From Arthrobacter glacialis (GTDB lineage Bacteria; Actinomycetota; Actinomycetes; Actinomycetales; Micrococcaceae), in contig NZ_PPXC01000017.1 of assembly GCF_002909445.1 (NCBI RefSeq), forward strand, positions 28,016-92,015: a DNA stretch of 64,000 bases, read 5' to 3'. Positions 1 through 8,615 of the stretch are shown piece after piece. Both the position numbers and the translations under genes were made by a program. The notes beneath the pieces are model-generated. The model made no database searches and was not told the DNA's origin. It saw only the letters and a list, made by a program, of their open reading frames with translations. Positions within the stretch are counted from its first letter, which is position 1. Each line of letters begins with the position of its first letter.

Positions 1-1028
1 AGGGACAGGTTCTGGGCATCCTTGATGTTTGGCACCATGAGCCCTCGCGGGGTTGCTGCGGCAATGCCAAGGTTCATGAAGTGCTTGATGATGATCTCAT
101 CGCCGGTCCAGGTGGCATTCACCGATGGGTTGCGTGCGGCAGCCCAGATGACGGCCTTGGCCAGGATCAGCAACGGCGAAACTTTGATGCCCTCAAAGTC
201 GCGTGAAACTTTCAGGCGTTTGACGAACTCCATGGTGCGTGAGGCGTCGACGTCCACAAAAATACTCACATGCGGGGCCGAGAACGCGCTTTCCACCATG
301 GCCTTGGCCGTCGCCTTGCGCACACCCCTGACCTTGATGCGTTCAATGCGCGGATCGTCGGCCAACCCCGTGCCGGTGGCGGGGGCCCAGAAGGTGCCGG
401 CCCCGTCCTGTTCTGCTGTCCGCTGGTCTTGGTAGCTGAGCAGGTCCTTTTTGGTCACTTCGCCGCGCAGGCCTGTGGGTGAAACGTCCGTCAGGTCGAT
501 CCCCAGATCCTTCGCGGCCTTGCGCACCGGCGGCTTGGCCAGCACCCGGTTGGGCCGTGCCGCCACAGGTGTGGGGATGCTCGACGCCGGAACCTGGGCA
601 GGAGCCTTCGCTGCGGCAGGCACGGCGGCTGTGACAGAGGTGGCCACAGCGGGAGCCGAGCCAACCCGGGGGCGGCGCTTGACGGCGTCGGCCTTGGGAC
701 CGGAACCAACCAGCGGCTTCATCACCTCGGCTTCGGGCGTCGGGGCGGCAGCGGGGGCAGCAGCGGCCGGAGCGGGCGCCGAAACTTCGGAGCCGATGGC
801 GATGATGGGTGTGCCCACATCCACCGTGTCACCCTCGGCAACCATCAACTGGGCCACCACTCCCGCGTAGGGCGAGGGCAGTTCCACAATTGACTTGGCT
901 GTTTCAATCTCCACAATCACGTCATTGACGGCAACGACGTCGCCCAGCTTGACCTTCCAGGAGACGATTTCAGCTTCGAGGAGGCCTTCGCCGACGTCGG
1001 GCAGATTGAACAAATTCAGGGTAGACAT
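1..1028 (-). CDS. bkdC: Dihydrolipoamide acyltransferase (E2) of a branched-chain 2-oxoacid dehydrogenase complex, C-terminus cut by window edge
   Basis: This is the E2 core, which carries acyl groups on a lipoyl arm and transfers them to CoA. About 342 residues are visible from the ATG at 1028. A lipoyl domain occupies roughly residues 1-80, with the lipoylated lysine in the motif ETAKS. An Ala/Pro-rich linker follows, then a peripheral-subunit-binding domain (around [18 protein letters not shown]) and the first part of the catalytic acyltransferase domain. The catalytic HxxxD motif would lie beyond the left edge. It is the third gene of an E1alpha-E1beta-E2 operon, 11 bp after E1beta. A pyruvate dehydrogenase E2 is possible, but the heterodimeric E1 upstream favours the branched-chain type. 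Confidence 0.85.
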   Translation of the reverse strand, partial: MSTLNLFNLPDVGEGLLEAEIVSWKVKLGDVVAVNDVIVEIETAKSIVELPSPYAGVVAQLMVAEGDTVDVGTPIIAIGSEVSAPAPAAAAPAAAPTPEAEVMKPLVGSGPKADAVKRRPRVGSAPAVATSVTAAVPAAAKAPAQVPASSIPTPVAARPNRVLAKPPVRKAAKDLGIDLTDVSPTGLRGEVTKKDLLSYQDQRTAEQDGAGTFWAPATGTGLADDPRIERIKVRGVRKATAKAMVESAFSAPHVSIFVDVDASRTMEFVKRLKVSRDFEGIKVSPLLILAKAVIWAAARNPSVNATWTGDEIIIKHFMNLGIAAATPRGLMVPNIKDAQNLS

Positions 1029-1039
1029 GGTGGGCCTTC

Positions 1040-2014
1040 CTAGTATGCGAAGGCGCGGTCCAACGCCTCCAGCATGCGGTCAATGTCCGGCAGGTAGTGC
1101 TCTTCAACACGGGCCACGGGGTAAGGCATGTGGAAGCCGCCCACCCGAATGGCCGGGGATTCCATGGAGTAGAAGCAGCGTTCGCTGATGCGGGAGGAAA
1201 TTTCGCCGCCGATGCCACCAAAGGTGGGGGCTTCGTGCGCAACAACCAGGCGCCCGGTCTTGTTCACCGATGCCTCAACCGTGTCAAAGTCAATGGGCGA
1301 AATGGAGCGCAGGTCAATGACCTCAACGCTGTGCCCGTCCTCGGCCGCAGCGCTGGCGGCTGCCAGGGCCACCGGAACCAGCGGACCGTAAACCACCAAC
1401 GTGGCGTCAGTTCCTTCACGCAGCACATGGGCCTTGAAGGGGTCCCCCGGGGAGTTCTCGGTGTCCACTTCACCCTTGAGCCAGTAGCGTCGCTTGGGTT
1501 CAAAAACAATCACCGGATCCTTGCACTCAACGGCCTGTTGGATCATCCAGTAGGCGTCATTGGCGTTGGACGGGGTGATGATGCGCAGGCCAGGCGTGTG
1601 GGCAAACAGCGCTTCAGGCGATTCGGAGTGGTGCTCAATGGAACCGATGCCGCCACCATAGGGAATCCTGATGACAACGGGTGCGCTGAGCTGCCCGTCG
1701 GAGCGGGTGTGAATCTTGGCCAGCTGCGTGGTGATCTGGTTGAAGGCCGGGAAAACAAAACCGTCAAACTGGATCTCGCAGATGGGCCTGTGCCCGCGCA
1801 GGGCCATGCCGATGGCTGTTCCCACAATGCCGGATTCGGCCAGCGGCGTGTCCATGACCCGGTGCCCGCCGAATTCCTTCTTCAGGCCTTCTGTGACACG
1901 GTAAACGCCGCCGAGCGAGCCAATGTCCTCCCCCATGAGGAAACTTTTGGGGTCCTTGGCCAGTGTGGCGCGCAAGCCCTCATTGATGGCCTTGGCAATA
2001 GTCATTGTGCTCAT
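1040..2014 (-). CDS. bkdB: 2-oxoacid dehydrogenase E1 component, beta subunit
   Basis: 324 residues, the full family length. With E1alpha it forms the thiamine-diphosphate-dependent decarboxylase that oxidises branched 2-oxoacids (from Val, Leu, Ile) and acylates E2. The N-terminus [14 protein letters not shown], the MGEDIG motif and the transketolase-like pyrimidine-binding region are typical of the E1beta/PdhB family, and the C-terminal transketolase domain is present. Its ATG overlaps the E1alpha stop codon as ATGA (2011-2014), which implies translational coupling and matched subunit amounts. Confidence 0.88.
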   Translation of the reverse strand: MSTMTIAKAINEGLRATLAKDPKSFLMGEDIGSLGGVYRVTEGLKKEFGGHRVMDTPLAESGIVGTAIGMALRGHRPICEIQFDGFVFPAFNQITTQLAKIHTRSDGQLSAPVVIRIPYGGGIGSIEHHSESPEALFAHTPGLRIITPSNANDAYWMIQQAVECKDPVIVFEPKRRYWLKGEVDTENSPGDPFKAHVLREGTDATLVVYGPLVPVALAAASAAAEDGHSVEVIDLRSISPIDFDTVEASVNKTGRLVVAHEAPTFGGIGGEISSRISERCFYSMESPAIRVGGFHMPYPVARVEEHYLPDIDRMLEALDRAFAY

Positions 2015-3195
2015 GCTGCACCACCCTGCGTTCCGGAAATCTGTGTTTCGGCATCGCTAAATGACGCCTCATAATTCTCAAACCATGCCAATTCCTCGGC
2101 CACCAAGGGGTGCGCCTGGGCGTAGACAGTGGCAAACTTTTGGCGAATGTCCGCGCCACCCAAGGCCAGCGTGGCCTTGCGAACATGGGCAGCGAGCTCG
2201 TCGCCGTCGTTCTTCAAGCCTTCAAAGAACTCGTCGTCGGCCAAGCCTTCGGCACGCAGGTACGCTTCCAGGCGCGCCAGCGGATCCTTGGTCTTCCACA
2301 GCTCCTCTTCGGCCAGCAAGCGGTACTTGGTGGGGTCATCGGCAGTCGTGTGGGCACCCACACGGTAGGTGGACGCCTCGATCAAGACGGGGCCGTGGCC
2401 GTTGCGGGCGTGGTCCAGGGCCCATTGGGTGGCTGCGTAAACGGCCAGAACGTCATTGCCATCCACCCGGATACCGGGAATCCCGTACCCGCCGGCGCGG
2501 TTGACCAAGGGAATCTTGGACTGAACCTCGAAGGGAACCGAGATGGCCCAGTTGTTGTTCTGGCAGAAGAAAACAACCGGGGCGTTGTATGAGGCGGCGA
2601 AAACCATTGACTCATGGACATCACCCTCGCTGCTGGCTCCGTCACCAAAGTAGGCTACGACGGCGGCAGCCTCAGTGGAGGGGTCGGCGGCGCGGTCACG
2701 CTGGATGCCCATAGCGTAGCCAACAGCATGCAGGGTCTGGGCAGCGAGCACCAGCGTGTACAGGTGGAAGTTGGTCTCGCGGGGATCCCAGCCACCGTTG
2801 GAGATGCCGCGGAACAGCTTGAGCAGGTCAGCCAAATCCAGGCCGCGAGTCAGGGCAACACCGTGTTCGCGGTAGGTGGGGAAAGCGTAGTCGGCCTTGT
2901 TCATGGCCCGCCCCGATCCAATTTGGGCAGCTTCTTGGCCCACCATGGGCACCCACAGAGCCAGTTCACCCTGGCGCTGCAGGGCAGTGGCTTCGGTGTC
3001 AAAGCGTCGCACAAGTGCCATGTCTGCATAGAAGCCGCGCAGGGTTTCCTGGCTCAGCTCCTGGATGTAGGGGCTGAAGGTGCTGTCCTGGTGGATTGCT
3101 CCATCCTCGTCGAGGAGCTGGAGCGCCTCGTCGGGGCCCACTTCATTGCTCCGCAATACTCCTGCGGAGTCTCCTGTTTGCTGGGCGGCGCCCAT
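2011..3195 (-). CDS. bkdA: 2-oxoacid dehydrogenase E1 component, alpha subunit
   Basis: 394 residues from the ATG at 3195. The reading frame stays open upstream to 3282, but a good ribosome site (GAGGAGAC, 6 nt before the ATG) fixes this start. The ThDP-binding motif runs GDGASSEGDVHE to CQNNNWAIS. The region ALWVPMVGQEAAQIG and the YREHG motif are typical of E1alpha of branched-chain or acetoin/pyruvate type. It heads the operon E1alpha-E1beta-E2. The exact substrate (branched-chain or pyruvate) cannot be settled from sequence alone; the branched-chain assignment is inferred from subunit layout. Confidence 0.85.
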   Translation of the reverse strand: MGAAQQTGDSAGVLRSNEVGPDEALQLLDEDGAIHQDSTFSPYIQELSQETLRGFYADMALVRRFDTEATALQRQGELALWVPMVGQEAAQIGSGRAMNKADYAFPTYREHGVALTRGLDLADLLKLFRGISNGGWDPRETNFHLYTLVLAAQTLHAVGYAMGIQRDRAADPSTEAAAVVAYFGDGASSEGDVHESMVFAASYNAPVVFFCQNNNWAISVPFEVQSKIPLVNRAGGYGIPGIRVDGNDVLAVYAATQWALDHARNGHGPVLIEASTYRVGAHTTADDPTKYRLLAEEELWKTKDPLARLEAYLRAEGLADDEFFEGLKNDGDELAAHVRKATLALGGADIRQKFATVYAQAHPLVAEELAWFENYEASFSDAETQISGTQGGAA

Positions 3196-3258
3196 GCTGT
3201 CTCCTCGTCTGCCGAATCTCAGGGGCACATTGCTCCCTGTTTCGACTCGTTGGGGTTG

Positions 3259-3300
3259 ATATATGCCCGTTCGGGAATGCATTCCGTCGTGTGCATATAT
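3259..3300. promoter_or_regulatory. Nested inverted repeats upstream of the E1/E2 operon
   Basis: An outer repeat ATATATGC (3259-3266) / GCATATAT (3293-3300) encloses a perfect 12-bp palindrome GGAATGCATTCC (3274-3285). It lies 64-105 bp before the bkdA start codon in an AT-rich gap. This looks like an operator or promoter region for the operon. The binding factor is unknown; Lrp/AsnC-type regulators often control such operons, but none is encoded next to it here. Confidence 0.5.
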
Positions 3301-3360
3301 ATACGTTTTCGATTTACAACTGTATCCGTAGAGCCTGACAAATGGTGCCTTTGTTAACCG

Positions 3361-4482
3361 CTAGGAACGCCGTGGCTCTTTTGTATAGGACGCACAGATT
3401 TCCAAGAAACGGGTGTTGGCCTCAGCCTCGCCGATACTGACCCGGACCCCCTCGTCACCGAATGCGCGCAGGGATAGTGCATGGCTTTGGGCCAACGCCG
3501 CAAACTCTTGGGTATTGGCCCCCAACGCCAGCCAGACGAAGTTGCCTTGAGCATCTGGAATATCCCAGCCCAAGGCTGCCAGGCCGGCAACCACACGTGA
3601 ACGCTCGTCCACGAGGCTTTGTACTCTTTCTACAACTTCGCTGTAATGCTCCAAGGATGCGACGGCGGCCTGCTCGGCAATGCCGGAAACGGCGAAGGGC
3701 GTGGCAGCGGCCCTCAGGTACTGGGTGATCTCCGGCGTGGAGACGGAGTATCCAACACGTAGACCGGCGAGCCCATGCGCTTTGGAGAACGTTCGCAGCA
3801 CCACCACGTTGGGGTAGTTCCGGTAGATCGCCACACCGTCAACGGCGTCGCCGGCGCGGACAAATTCTTGGTACGCCTCGTCGATAACCACCACCACATT
3901 GCTGGGGATCTGGCGGATGAAGTCTTCCGTCTCCTGCGAGCGCAGCACGGTTCCAGTGGGGTTGTTCGGCGTGCACAGCAGCACCACTTTGGTGCGTTCT
4001 GTGACCGCAGCAGCCATGGCGGGCAGATCATGGCTGCCGTCGGCGCGAACGGGCACCTGGACGCTCTTCGCACCGGCCAGGCCCACACAGATCGGGTAGG
4101 CCTCAAAGGACCGCCACGCATAGACAACCTCGTCGGCAGTGCCGTCCTCGTTCTGGCCAGCAAAGGCGGCCAGAATCTGATTCAATGCCCCGAGGCTGCC
4201 GCCGCCAGTGACAATGTCATCGGGCGGGACGCCCAGAAAGGTGCCCAGGGCATTGCGCAGCAATGTGCAGCTGGGGTCGGGATAACGGTGCACATCAACG
4301 CTGTTGCGCAGAATTTCCATCACAGCCGGGACCGGACCCAACGGATTCTCGTTGGAGGACAGCTTGAAGCTTTCAAGTCCAGCTACGCCTTCGGGCGGTT
4401 TTCCTGCAGCATATTTGGGCAGGCGGCCTACGACGGGGCGGGGCTGGACACCGTGGGTGTGGGTGCTGTTTGTCTCGGTCAT
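3361..4482 (-). CDS. hisC: Aminotransferase of the HisC/aromatic type (histidinol-phosphate or phenylalanine aminotransferase)
   Basis: 373 residues, a PLP-dependent class I/II aminotransferase. The N-terminal FKLSSNENPLGP motif is diagnostic of the HisC family. The PLP lysine is in RTFSKAHGLAGLRVGY, and the PNNPTGT and VIDEAYQEF motifs bind PLP. Family members either make histidinol phosphate or transaminate aromatic 2-oxoacids (Pat). This copy sits behind a keto-acid dehydrogenase operon and away from other his genes, so the aromatic role is quite possible. The ATG at 4482 has a TAGGCT box 6 nt upstream, suggesting a leaderless transcript. Confidence 0.75.
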   Translation of the reverse strand: MTETNSTHTHGVQPRPVVGRLPKYAAGKPPEGVAGLESFKLSSNENPLGPVPAVMEILRNSVDVHRYPDPSCTLLRNALGTFLGVPPDDIVTGGGSLGALNQILAAFAGQNEDGTADEVVYAWRSFEAYPICVGLAGAKSVQVPVRADGSHDLPAMAAAVTERTKVVLLCTPNNPTGTVLRSQETEDFIRQIPSNVVVVIDEAYQEFVRAGDAVDGVAIYRNYPNVVVLRTFSKAHGLAGLRVGYSVSTPEITQYLRAAATPFAVSGIAEQAAVASLEHYSEVVERVQSLVDERSRVVAGLAALGWDIPDAQGNFVWLALGANTQEFAALAQSHALSLRAFGDEGVRVSIGEAEANTRFLEICASYTKEPRRS

Positions 4483-4488
4483 GCCCCA

Positions 4489-4494
4489 AGCCTA
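4489..4494 (-). promoter_or_regulatory. -10 box of a probable leaderless transcript for the HisC-type aminotransferase
   Basis: On the minus strand TAGGCT is followed by 6 nt and then the ATG. This TANNNT spacing places the transcription start on the start codon, the usual arrangement of leaderless actinobacterial genes. No Shine-Dalgarno sequence is visible. Confidence 0.5.
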
Positions 4495-4500
4495 GTTGAG

Positions 4501-4530
4501 GTCCCGGCGTCCCTACGGTTACGCCGGGAC
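4501..4530. promoter_or_regulatory. Perfect 10-bp inverted repeat between divergent genes
   Basis: GTCCCGGCGT (4501-4510) and ACGCCGGGAC (4521-4530) form a perfect inverted repeat with a 10-nt centre. It lies just upstream of the aminotransferase -10 box on one side and 18 bp before the membrane-protein start on the other. Being between divergent starts, it is more likely an operator than a terminator. No regulator can be assigned. Confidence 0.45.
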
Positions 4531-4548
4531 CTGTGGAACCATAGGGCT

Positions 4549-4953
4549 ATGAGAAACTTCCTCGTTCAAGTAGGTATCAATGCTGTGGCGCTGTGGATTG
4601 CCAGTTGGATTCTGCCCGGCATGAATATTGCCGCCAGCGCGGCCACGGGAATCGATGCCACCCTCGGCACCGTCTTGGCATATTTGTTTGTTGGCCTGAT
4701 ATTTGGCTTGGTCAATGCGCTGGTCAAGCCCATTGTGAAGCTGCTGTCGCTGCCCGTGACCATCTTGACCCTGGGGCTGTTCACCATTGTGATCAACGCG
4801 GCCATGCTGTGGCTGACCTCATGGTTGAGCAGCTACTCGCCCGTACAATTCACGATTGACGAATTCTTCTGGACAGCCATTTTGGCCGCCCTGATCATCA
4901 GCTTTATCTCCATGCTGGCGGGAGGCTTGACCCGGTCCGCCGACAGGGTCTGA
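4549..4953 (+). CDS. Phage-holin-family (PF04020-like) small membrane protein
   Basis: 134 residues with four hydrophobic segments and short loops (roughly residues 5-25, 40-60, 65-90 and 105-125). The pattern FGLVNALVKPIVKLLSLPVTILTLGL is typical of the 'phage holin family' membrane proteins common in actinobacteria. Despite the family name there is no phage gene nearby and lysis is not implied; the function is unknown. It is divergent from the aminotransferase and convergent with the hydrolase gene, whose stop is 10 bp away. Confidence 0.75.
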   Translation: MRNFLVQVGINAVALWIASWILPGMNIAASAATGIDATLGTVLAYLFVGLIFGLVNALVKPIVKLLSLPVTILTLGLFTIVINAAMLWLTSWLSSYSPVQFTIDEFFWTAILAALIISFISMLAGGLTRSADRV

Positions 4954-4963
4954 GCCAGCCTTT

Positions 4964-6556
4964 TCACCGGGAACCCGGCGAGTAGTCAGCTCCCTTCTCT
5001 GGTTGTTTGGCGGCTTTGCTTGCGCGTGTTCCCTGCGGGGCAGAGTTGTTGGAGTTGTTAACGTCCCGGCCTTGATAGACGGTCTTGACTCCGTGGATGG
5101 TGGCCCCGGCCCCGATTCCCACTCCCAGGAAGACGCCCAACCGTTCCCTCATGGCCACAACGGACGGGTCGCTGCTCGAATCCAGGGCCGCAGCGTCCTG
5201 CAGATAATTCGTCACGGAGTGCGCCTGCGCCATCACAGCGCCTGGGGCCTGGCCTTCCATGGTGCCGGGCCGGTGGGATGTCACGGTGACCCAGTTCGCC
5301 GCAGCTGGCGGAGCACCGAAATCTGCGGCGGTGACAATGTCATGCTCGTTTTGCAGGTCCAGCACAGCAATACCGGGTGGAACGTGCTGGTTTCTGGCGG
5401 GGGCACCGGCAATGACCACCATCGTGACGTTGACGTCACCAAGAAATGCCGGGCTAGCGGCGGCTGCCGCCGCATGGATGCCGCCGCCGCTGTGCCCCGA
5501 AATCAGTACTTCCTGCTCAGTGCTGGCACCGGCTGCCTGCAGGGCTGTCCGGATAAGTTCCTGCACCACAATTTGCTCCTGCTCAAACCGCTGGTGTGCG
5601 GCCGCCGTAAGCGCCTCCATATTGCCTTCCATGTCAAAGGGGTTGGAGCTGTCTACGGTTGACCAGTCTTCGGTGCCGGGCAGGTGGACCACCCACGCAA
5701 TGGTTCCATCGGGGCGGAGAATCTCCACCACTGAAATGGAACCGGGCGGGTACCCATAGGCATCGCTGCTGCCCGCCAGCATGCCGTGGATGCCGGCCTT
5801 CATTTCAACTGGCTCGCCCAGAGTTGGGGAGGCCGCACCCCGGCCGGTTGGGATCCCGGCCGGGCGCCACTCTTGGACCGGAACCTGACGGACCTCGAGG
5901 CGTCCAGGGATTGCCAGGCCCGTGGCGTCAAAGAGTTTTCGCAGGGCAAACGCTGGCGCACCACCAGCGTTCCGGCCATCCTGTTGGCGCAGCTGCGCCA
6001 ACAGATAAGGCACCGCCATGCCAGGGCCCAACAAACCTGCAAGGTAGGCCGATCCGTCGTTGAGGAATTTCTCCGAGGCATCGCGTATCCCGTGTTTGTT
6101 GCCGTGTTGGACCTTCCCGGCAGCGTCGAAGGCGACCTTCCAGGGCGCGAGCGAACCCAGCCCCCACGTGGCCAGGCCGTCCCGCAGCGCAGCAAGCCTG
6201 CCCAGCTGGGCCGACAAGCCAGCGTTGCGGGCTTCGGTGGCGGCGTAGTTCGCGCCTGCTTGGGTGGCTTTCGAGGCAAGCTCGACTGTGTCTGCCTGCG
6301 CCCTGCGAAAAGACCACAGCGCTGCACGCATGGCATCCAACGCCGCATAAGGGTAGGGCGCCGTGCCGGATGAGACCTGGCACAGCCACAGCCACTCCCC
6401 TTCCAAACGATCAGCCAGGGGCTCCATGAGCTGCGCCAAGCGGCCAAGGTTCGTCCCTGCTTCGGAGATCTCCGCCAGTGTGTAGCTGATGGAACCGGCC
6501 CCACCGTCAATGGAAAACGTTGTTCTGGTTTCGTCATGATTCGCCATGGCGCACAT
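4964..6556 (-). CDS. WXG100-like N-terminal region fused to an alpha/beta-hydrolase domain
   Basis: 530 residues from the ATG at 6556 (GAGAG 6 nt upstream; the ATG at 6547 is an alternative). Residues 1-200 are helical and Ala-rich, like WXG100/LXG secretion-substrate domains. The C-terminal half has a nucleophile elbow GHSGGG with Ser356, a plausible catalytic Asp in NEHDIV and a His in QAHSVTNYL, so a serine esterase or lipase fold is likely. There is no classical signal peptide. It directly follows the small WXG-type gene on the same strand (34 bp gap). A type VII-linked effector is an inference. The substrate is unknown. Confidence 0.6.
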   Translation of the reverse strand: MCAMANHDETRTTFSIDGGAGSISYTLAEISEAGTNLGRLAQLMEPLADRLEGEWLWLCQVSSGTAPYPYAALDAMRAALWSFRRAQADTVELASKATQAGANYAATEARNAGLSAQLGRLAALRDGLATWGLGSLAPWKVAFDAAGKVQHGNKHGIRDASEKFLNDGSAYLAGLLGPGMAVPYLLAQLRQQDGRNAGGAPAFALRKLFDATGLAIPGRLEVRQVPVQEWRPAGIPTGRGAASPTLGEPVEMKAGIHGMLAGSSDAYGYPPGSISVVEILRPDGTIAWVVHLPGTEDWSTVDSSNPFDMEGNMEALTAAAHQRFEQEQIVVQELIRTALQAAGASTEQEVLISGHSGGGIHAAAAAASPAFLGDVNVTMVVIAGAPARNQHVPPGIAVLDLQNEHDIVTAADFGAPPAAANWVTVTSHRPGTMEGQAPGAVMAQAHSVTNYLQDAAALDSSSDPSVVAMRERLGVFLGVGIGAGATIHGVKTVYQGRDVNNSNNSAPQGTRASKAAKQPEKGADYSPGSR

Positions 6557-6590
6557 CCTGCTCTCTCGCTTGCCGCCGGAGCTGTTTCCC

Positions 6591-6965
6591 TTAGCGCCAT
6601 GGCCATGCCATTCCGAAGCCCTGCATTCCTGGGCTCGGCACACCCATGCCTGGACCATCACCGGGCCTGGGCGGAACGGCTGGCAAGGAGAGGGCGTAGC
6701 TTCCCAATGACGCCACTGCTGCAGTCACGTCCCGCGCCACCGCCGACAAGGCCAGATTGCGATCCGCGAGGGAATCGCGGAACGCAGCGGCCGCGGGCGA
6801 GCGCCAATCCATGGCGTTGAGTCGGCCAAGCTGCAACCGCAAACCCTCCAACTCCCCGGCTATGCCTGCCAGCCGCTGCGCCACCGCAGACACCGCCTCA
6901 GCAGAGGGACCACCCCGTGCGGCTCCCCCACTGAGACCCGAAAGGGCAGTCATTGGATAGCTCAT
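6591..6965 (-). CDS. Small WXG100-like protein
   Basis: 124 residues from the ATG at 6965, chosen because AGGAGG lies 4 nt upstream. The centre is two Ala-rich helices joined by a turn with DWRS in the place of the WXG motif (around LNAMDWRSPAAAAF). A Gly/Pro-rich tail follows. Size and architecture resemble ESAT-6/WXG100 proteins, which dimerise and pass through type VII secretion systems. It is the first gene of a pair with the hydrolase. No EccC-type ATPase is in the window, so the export route is unproven. Confidence 0.55.
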   Translation of the reverse strand: MSYPMTALSGLSGGAARGGPSAEAVSAVAQRLAGIAGELEGLRLQLGRLNAMDWRSPAAAAFRDSLADRNLALSAVARDVTAAVASLGSYALSLPAVPPRPGDGPGMGVPSPGMQGFGMAWPWR

Positions 6966-7102
6966 GGACCCTCCTGAAAAGACCGATACCTCCACGGTAG
7001 GGGCGCCCATTGCGCGGCGCTACGGCCCTTCATGGAATTGTGGATAGTTCCAACGTCGGCACCGGCTGTGGAGGAATTGGCTGTTCATGAAAGAATTAGG
7101 CC

Positions 7103-8545
7103 ATGTCTGATTCCGCAAACGCCACAGCCCGCATCCCTTCCGGCCGGAAGTCCCTGGCCGCTTCCTCCGAGCGCATTGCCTTGGGCCCCCTCGATGGGCG
7201 CTACTCCGGCGCCGTAGCACCGTTGGTGGACTACCTCTCCGAGGCAGCCTTGAACCGTGACCGCGTTGGGGTGGAGGTTGAGTGGTTCATCCACCTGACC
7301 AACAACAACGTCTTGCCGGGCACCGAGCCGTTGACGGCAGCGCAGCAGGCCGGATTGCGCGCCATCGTGACCGAGTTTGACGCAGCCTCTGTGCAGGAGC
7401 TGGCTGACATTGAAAAGGTCACCGTCCACGACGTCAAGGCCGTTGAGTACTTCATCGGTAACCGTCTGGCAGACCTGGGCCTGGAGCGCTTGAAGCCGCT
7501 GGTTCACTTTGGTTGCACCAGTGAAGACATCAACAACCTCTCCTACGCCGTGGGCGTCAAGGGCGCTGTGGAGGACGTGTGGCTGCCGGCAGCCCGCACA
7601 CTCGTGGCCAAAATTGCTGAAATGGCCGAAGAAAACCGCGCCGTCCCCATGCTGTCGCGCACCCACGGCCAGCCCGCCACACCCACCACCCTGGGCAAGG
7701 AACTGGCCGTCACGGCTCACCGCCTAACCCGCCAGCTGGACCGCGTTGCCAAGACTGAATTCCTGGGCAAGATCAACGGCGCCACGGGAACCTACGCTGC
7801 CCACTACGCTTCCGTCCCGGCTGCCGACTGGCAGGACGTTGCCAAGGGCTTCGTTGAGTCCTTGGGCCTGACATGGAACCCGTTGACCACGCAGATCGAA
7901 TCACACGACTGGCAGGCCGAGCTCTACGCTGACATGGCCCGGTTCAACCGCATTCTGCACAACCTGTGCACCGACGTGTGGAGCTACATCTCCATCGGCT
8001 ACTTTGCGCAGATCCCGGTTCCGGGCGCCACCGGCTCCTCTACCATGCCGCACAAGGTGAACCCGATCCGCTTCGAGAACGCGGAAGCAAACCTGGAACT
8101 CTCCAACGCCCTGCTGGACACCCTTGGCGCAACGTTGGTCACCAGCCGCTGGCAGCGCGACCTCACGGACTCCTCCAGCCAGCGCAACATTGGCGTGGCG
8201 TTCGGTCACTCCCTGCTGGCCATTAACAACGTTTTGGGCGGCCTGGGCCGGCTCGACACCGCCGAGGCCGTGCTGGCCGAGGACCTTGACCACAACTGGG
8301 AAGTTCTCGCCGAGGCCATCCAGATGGTCATGCGCGCCGAGGCAATCGCCGGCGTCGAAGGCATGGAAGACCCCTACGAGCGTCTCAAGGACCTGACCCG
8401 CGGCCAGCGCGTGAACGCCGCCCGCATGCAGGAGTTCGTCTCCGGTTTGGGCCTGTCGGCCGACGCGCAGGCACGCCTGCTGGATCTCACCCCGGGTAAG
8501 TACATCGGTATTGCCGAGTCCTTGGTGGATCACCTGCAAAAGTAA
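7103..8545 (+). CDS. purB: Adenylosuccinate lyase
   Basis: 480 residues. It cleaves SAICAR to AICAR and adenylosuccinate to AMP, both fumarate-releasing steps of purine synthesis. The fumarase/aspartase superfamily signature GSSTMPHKVNPI is intact. The conserved SRTHGQPATPTT (catalytic His region) and FGCTSEDINNL motifs are also present. The length is normal for the long PurB subtype. It is a single-gene unit ended by the strong hairpin at 8554-8610. Confidence 0.96.
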   Translation: MSDSANATARIPSGRKSLAASSERIALGPLDGRYSGAVAPLVDYLSEAALNRDRVGVEVEWFIHLTNNNVLPGTEPLTAAQQAGLRAIVTEFDAASVQELADIEKVTVHDVKAVEYFIGNRLADLGLERLKPLVHFGCTSEDINNLSYAVGVKGAVEDVWLPAARTLVAKIAEMAEENRAVPMLSRTHGQPATPTTLGKELAVTAHRLTRQLDRVAKTEFLGKINGATGTYAAHYASVPAADWQDVAKGFVESLGLTWNPLTTQIESHDWQAELYADMARFNRILHNLCTDVWSYISIGYFAQIPVPGATGSSTMPHKVNPIRFENAEANLELSNALLDTLGATLVTSRWQRDLTDSSSQRNIGVAFGHSLLAINNVLGGLGRLDTAEAVLAEDLDHNWEVLAEAIQMVMRAEAIAGVEGMEDPYERLKDLTRGQRVNAARMQEFVSGLGLSADAQARLLDLTPGKYIGIAESLVDHLQK

Positions 8546-8553
8546 CTCCCTCT

Positions 8554-8610
8554 CGAACGGGCAGTAGTTGTTGATGTTGGGCAAAAACATCAACAACTAC
8601 TGCCCGTTCG
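8554..8610. terminator. Bidirectional terminator; member of a recurring GCAGTAGTTGTTGA hairpin family
   Basis: Two perfect 25-bp arms (8554-8578 and 8586-8610) flank a 7-nt loop, and seven T residues follow at 8611-8617. It sits between convergent purB and the DUF2695 gene and shares its stop-codon region. The arm sequence recurs almost exactly at 37898-37958 and in altered form at 63844-63909, so this is also a dispersed repeat. Confidence 0.85.
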
Positions 8611-8615
8611 TTTTT

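Noticed and set aside
3775-4953. Long plus-strand open frame reading antisense to the aminotransferase into the holin-like gene
   Set aside because: The first 258 codons are the mirror of the minus-strand aminotransferase with no start signal; only the part from 4549 is a membrane protein.
4549-4953. Prophage holin
   Set aside because: The family name is misleading; there is no endolysin or other phage gene nearby, and similar proteins are widespread in actinobacterial cores.
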